Assembly: GCA_934636465.1 (NCBI GenBank)
Contig: CAKUAR010000014.1
Coordinates: 1 to 53,373 of the forward strand
Direction of reading: 5' to 3'
Length of the DNA stretch: 53,373 bases
Source of the DNA: an uncultured Muribaculaceae bacterium
GTDB taxonomy: Bacteria > Bacteroidota > Bacteroidia > Bacteroidales > Muribaculaceae
In this document: in pieces, positions 51,160 through 53,373 of the stretch
How positions within the stretch are numbered: the first letter of the stretch is position 1
Layout: every line of letters begins with the position of its first letter
Translations under genes and position numbers: made by a program
Notes under the pieces: model-generated
Seen by the model: only the letters and a program-made list of their open reading frames with translations
Told to the model about the DNA's origin: nothing
Database searches by the model: none

Positions 51160-53127
51160 TCAGTCCTCAGAATTTCTATAATAGTTGCCTGAACGCTTCA
51201 GCGTCACATTATCCAACGTCATATTATCCTTTCCCTGCATTGTGCAATATATGTTTTTTCCCAAATCTCCACTATCATCTTGGGTCAAATTCATAAACAC
51301 GTTGTCCTTGACGTCAACCAGCATGGAGTCAACCACAAGGTTTATTGAATACACCAGAACACCTACTTGTATGTTTGCATCTTCTTCAACCCTGTTGTCG
51401 CAACGCTCCACATAATTGCCTCTGAAACGCACCACGCCCTTTTTACTGAAGCCCTGCAAGAAGAAAACCGGATAATCGCTGCAGAACTTGTTGTTAAAGA
51501 AATTAAGCGTCAAGTTTGGTAACGTCAGCTCACCATCTCCGCAATAAATTCGCGTGTCACCAGCAAAGTCATTACCCACAGCGGTTATCTCCACAAATAC
51601 AGATTCCCTTTTTGACCGCACGCTTGCCAAATCTTTCAGACCGGAACACATGTTGTCTCTCAAATAGAACCTGCTGCTCAAGTCAAAGCTCTGCAAAAGA
51701 ATAATTCCGCTTAATGAATTGTCCTTATTGGCAAACCTTTTTGCACGATTCCTGACGGTATTGTGCTCAAACCAGACATTTACGCCTCCTGCATCTACAC
51801 ACACATGAGCCTCATCATCATCTCCCTTGTTTGACTTGAAGTCAGACAAAATCGTGTTGTCACATATCATTATAGGCTCATTGCAAAATGAGGTGTCCAA
51901 AGCCTCGGTTTGACAACCTTCCGCCGCAAACTCCATGTCATAATACACGGCGAAATCTGTCAAATGCCTGTTCAACATTCCGGTTTCTTTCTTTTTACCA
52001 TTTACAACTTCTACTTTATAAGAGTACGACCAATCAGAATGTGTTATTTTGTTGCCTCGCACATTTATCTCGCTATAAGTGGTATAGCGGTCAAATGCCA
52101 GGCGAAGCACCTGGTTTACAGGAGCATCGATAAAAATCTCATTGTCGCATAATTCAACGTCCGACACCGTCGTGTAGCAAATATGCTGCACACCATCTTC
52201 ATTGCCAGAGCCAGAAACCGTTCCCCCTGCGTCATCAATGGCACTTTCCATTGACACGCCATTTGAAAATTCCATTTCTCCACCGCTGCCAACATCGTCA
52301 GACTTTTCTATCACCATAAGTTCCTGGTTTGTACTGATAGTCAAAAGCACATTGCACAGACCGTCCCACTTGTTTTTTTCTATTCCTTCACCGTTCGGCT
52401 TGTAATACACCTTATTATGACAGAAACTGATATTCCGCTGCGTGACATATATGTCTTTAAACAAGTTATTATCATCTTTTTTTCCATCGTTCCACACGGC
52501 AAACAGCTCGTCGTTGCCATACTTATAGAACTCATTGTCATGCACAGACACGTTTATCACATTGCCACGCATCCACACACAGCCGGCTTCTCGGCAGCGG
52601 CTGTTGTTCACGAACCTGCAATCGTGAATTTCCACATCCTCACAGTCTCTGAAGTCAAGGTTGGTGCATATCACATCATTTAGCTCCGTCTCCACATTTG
52701 TCATCGTGAAGCCTTTCACAAAGTAGCATTTTATCAGATACTCCTCATCTGACCCGATTTCATTTCCAAGTTTTCTGGCATCTGTCGCTTCCGGCAAGGA
52801 CTCTCCTTTCTTACCTGTCGAGTCATACCTGATAACCAAATCCGATATGTTCACCGACACCGGCACTTCCTCGTTTCCAGCGATTTTTATCACTGAGTCA
52901 GGGTCATACTCAAAATTTGTCTTGTTTCCAAAGTAAATGATAGTGTCTTTTCCGCAACCGGTGATTGACACCTTCTTGCAACCATAGAAGAAAAGTGACA
53001 CATTGCGCGTGATGTAAAACTCCCCTTTGCCAAAACAAACTTGAATTTCATCGGCAGTCATAGGATCTCTACAGCCTTGATTTAAGGCGTCAAGGTCTTT
53101 TTGATTTTTTATTTGAAAACTATTCAT
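51160..53127 (-). CDS. Right-handed beta-helix protein without signal peptide
   Basis: A 655-residue protein dominated by short parallel-beta-helix turns, for example VSITGCGKDTIIYFG, VEIHDCRFVNNSRCREAG, ISFCHNKVYY, VELCDNEIFI, INVRGNKITHSDWS and VWFEHNTVRNRAK, each with a buried Asn/Asp-Asn turn typical of PbH1 repeats. No signal peptide, membrane segment or sorting domain is visible: the N-terminus MNSFQIKNQKDLDALNQG is polar. No catalytic residues can be assigned. The fold is common in polysaccharide lyases and phage tailspikes. It is AT-rich and lies next to an IS3 end, fitting an accessory gene. If the true N-terminus lies further upstream it would have to cross in-frame AT-rich DNA where I find no start. 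Confidence 0.78.
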   Translation of the reverse strand: MNSFQIKNQKDLDALNQGCRDPMTADEIQVCFGKGEFYITRNVSLFFYGCKKVSITGCGKDTIIYFGNKTNFEYDPDSVIKIAGNEEVPVSVNISDLVIRYDSTGKKGESLPEATDARKLGNEIGSDEEYLIKCYFVKGFTMTNVETELNDVICTNLDFRDCEDVEIHDCRFVNNSRCREAGCVWMRGNVINVSVHDNEFYKYGNDELFAVWNDGKKDDNNLFKDIYVTQRNISFCHNKVYYKPNGEGIEKNKWDGLCNVLLTISTNQELMVIEKSDDVGSGGEMEFSNGVSMESAIDDAGGTVSGSGNEDGVQHICYTTVSDVELCDNEIFIDAPVNQVLRLAFDRYTTYSEINVRGNKITHSDWSYSYKVEVVNGKKKETGMLNRHLTDFAVYYDMEFAAEGCQTEALDTSFCNEPIMICDNTILSDFKSNKGDDDEAHVCVDAGGVNVWFEHNTVRNRAKRFANKDNSLSGIILLQSFDLSSRFYLRDNMCSGLKDLASVRSKRESVFVEITAVGNDFAGDTRIYCGDGELTLPNLTLNFFNNKFCSDYPVFFLQGFSKKGVVRFRGNYVERCDNRVEEDANIQVGVLVYSINLVVDSMLVDVKDNVFMNLTQDDSGDLGKNIYCTMQGKDNMTLDNVTLKRSGNYYRNSED

Positions 53128-53163
53128 GATAAATATGTTTTAATAAAATTATTTTCCCTATTG

Positions 53164-53194
53164 CAAATATACACTCTCAAACATCAAAAGTCAA
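53164..53194 (-). promoter_or_regulatory. Promoter of the beta-helix gene
   Basis: Minus-strand TATATTTG (53164-53171) with TTG about 20 bp upstream fits the Bacteroidota consensus. The leader would be about 30 bases. Confidence 0.6.
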
Positions 53195-53302
53195 TAGTTC
53201 CTTTTGTTTTTTCTATCAAAACATACGCATACATAAAAAACAATCAAGCTTTCTGCGCAAATATTTCTGGAAAAAAATTGCCCCAAAGGTTTTTAGCTGA
53301 AG

Positions 53303-53373
53303 TGACCCCAAAAAGTTGGACAGGTTATTAACTATCCGATTTGAGAAAGAGTTCGGTATTGCACCGGACTCTT
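53303..53373 (-). mobile_element. End of an IS3-family insertion sequence
   Basis: The terminus TGACCCCAAAAAGTTGGACA (53303-53322) is characteristic of IS3-family inverted repeats. The end of a transposase frame lies just inside it. The element continues beyond the window. Confidence 0.82.
53332..53373 (-). CDS. IS3-family transposase OrfB, C-terminal fragment
   Basis: The last 13 codons and stop (KSPVQYRTLSQIG) of a minus-strand frame that runs in from the right edge. SPVQYRT is the usual C-terminal signature of IS3-family OrfB (DDE integrase-type) transposases. The stop codon lies 9 bases from the terminal inverted repeat, normal spacing. The rest of the gene is outside the window, so intactness is unknown. 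Confidence 0.8.
   Translation of the reverse strand, partial: KSPVQYRTLSQIG

Overview
The window reads as chromosomal DNA of a gut-type member of the Bacteroidales (Bacteroidota), perhaps Muribaculaceae- or Prevotellaceae-like. The signs are Bacteroidota promoters (TTTG, about 19-20 bp, TAnnTTTG), type IX secretion (T9SS) C-terminal sorting tails, a TamL-type Omp85 lipoprotein, DUF5106 and DUF4922 proteins, BspA-like repeats and golvesin-domain amidases. No rRNA, tRNA or CRISPR array was seen. Both edges fall inside or beside ends of IS3-like insertion sequences, so the window may be a contig broken at repeats.

Layout. 1-7.8 kb: apbE and a FucP-like sugar transporter on minus; tamL, a HAD phosphatase and a YidE/AspT-type transporter on plus. 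7.8-9.5 kb: an AT-rich accessory patch with a coiled-coil protein, a small membrane protein, strong palindromes and a small secreted protein. 9.7-18.2 kb: nine closely spaced minus-strand genes (DUF5106, doxX, FNT channel, mnmA, bifunctional nuclease, nupG-like, rsmE, kdsA, TPR protein) ending at a clear terminator. 18.5-23.0 kb: a 1508-residue secreted GH85-like endo-beta-N-acetylglucosaminidase. 23.0-24.76 kb: non-coding DNA with a long leader, a C-rich G-poor tract and a 457-bp tandem repeat made of nested GC-rich hairpins.

24.99-47.1 kb, all minus strand: a peptidoglycan salvage locus. It encodes two zinc amidases with a golvesin-like domain inserted in the catalytic domain, a NamZ-type exo-muramidase, an AmpG-like permease, a SpoIID/LytB protein, a MurT-MurK-MurQ set, an FAD/Fe-S D-lactate dehydrogenase, a second divergent MurK-like kinase, a CDF metal transporter, a HIT-like DUF4922 protein, a glycosyltransferase and an SGNH esterase. 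The logic is: cut the stem peptide, trim MurNAc from glycan ends, import, phosphorylate, remove the lactyl ether, then oxidise the released D-lactate. A promoter at about 42.0 kb and a terminator at about 42.2 kb split the locus into two transcription units.

47.3-53.4 kb: an Lrp/AsnC regulator, a divergent MetE-like methyltransferase, a T9SS leucine-rich-repeat surface protein, a beta-helix protein without a signal peptide, and the IS3 end.
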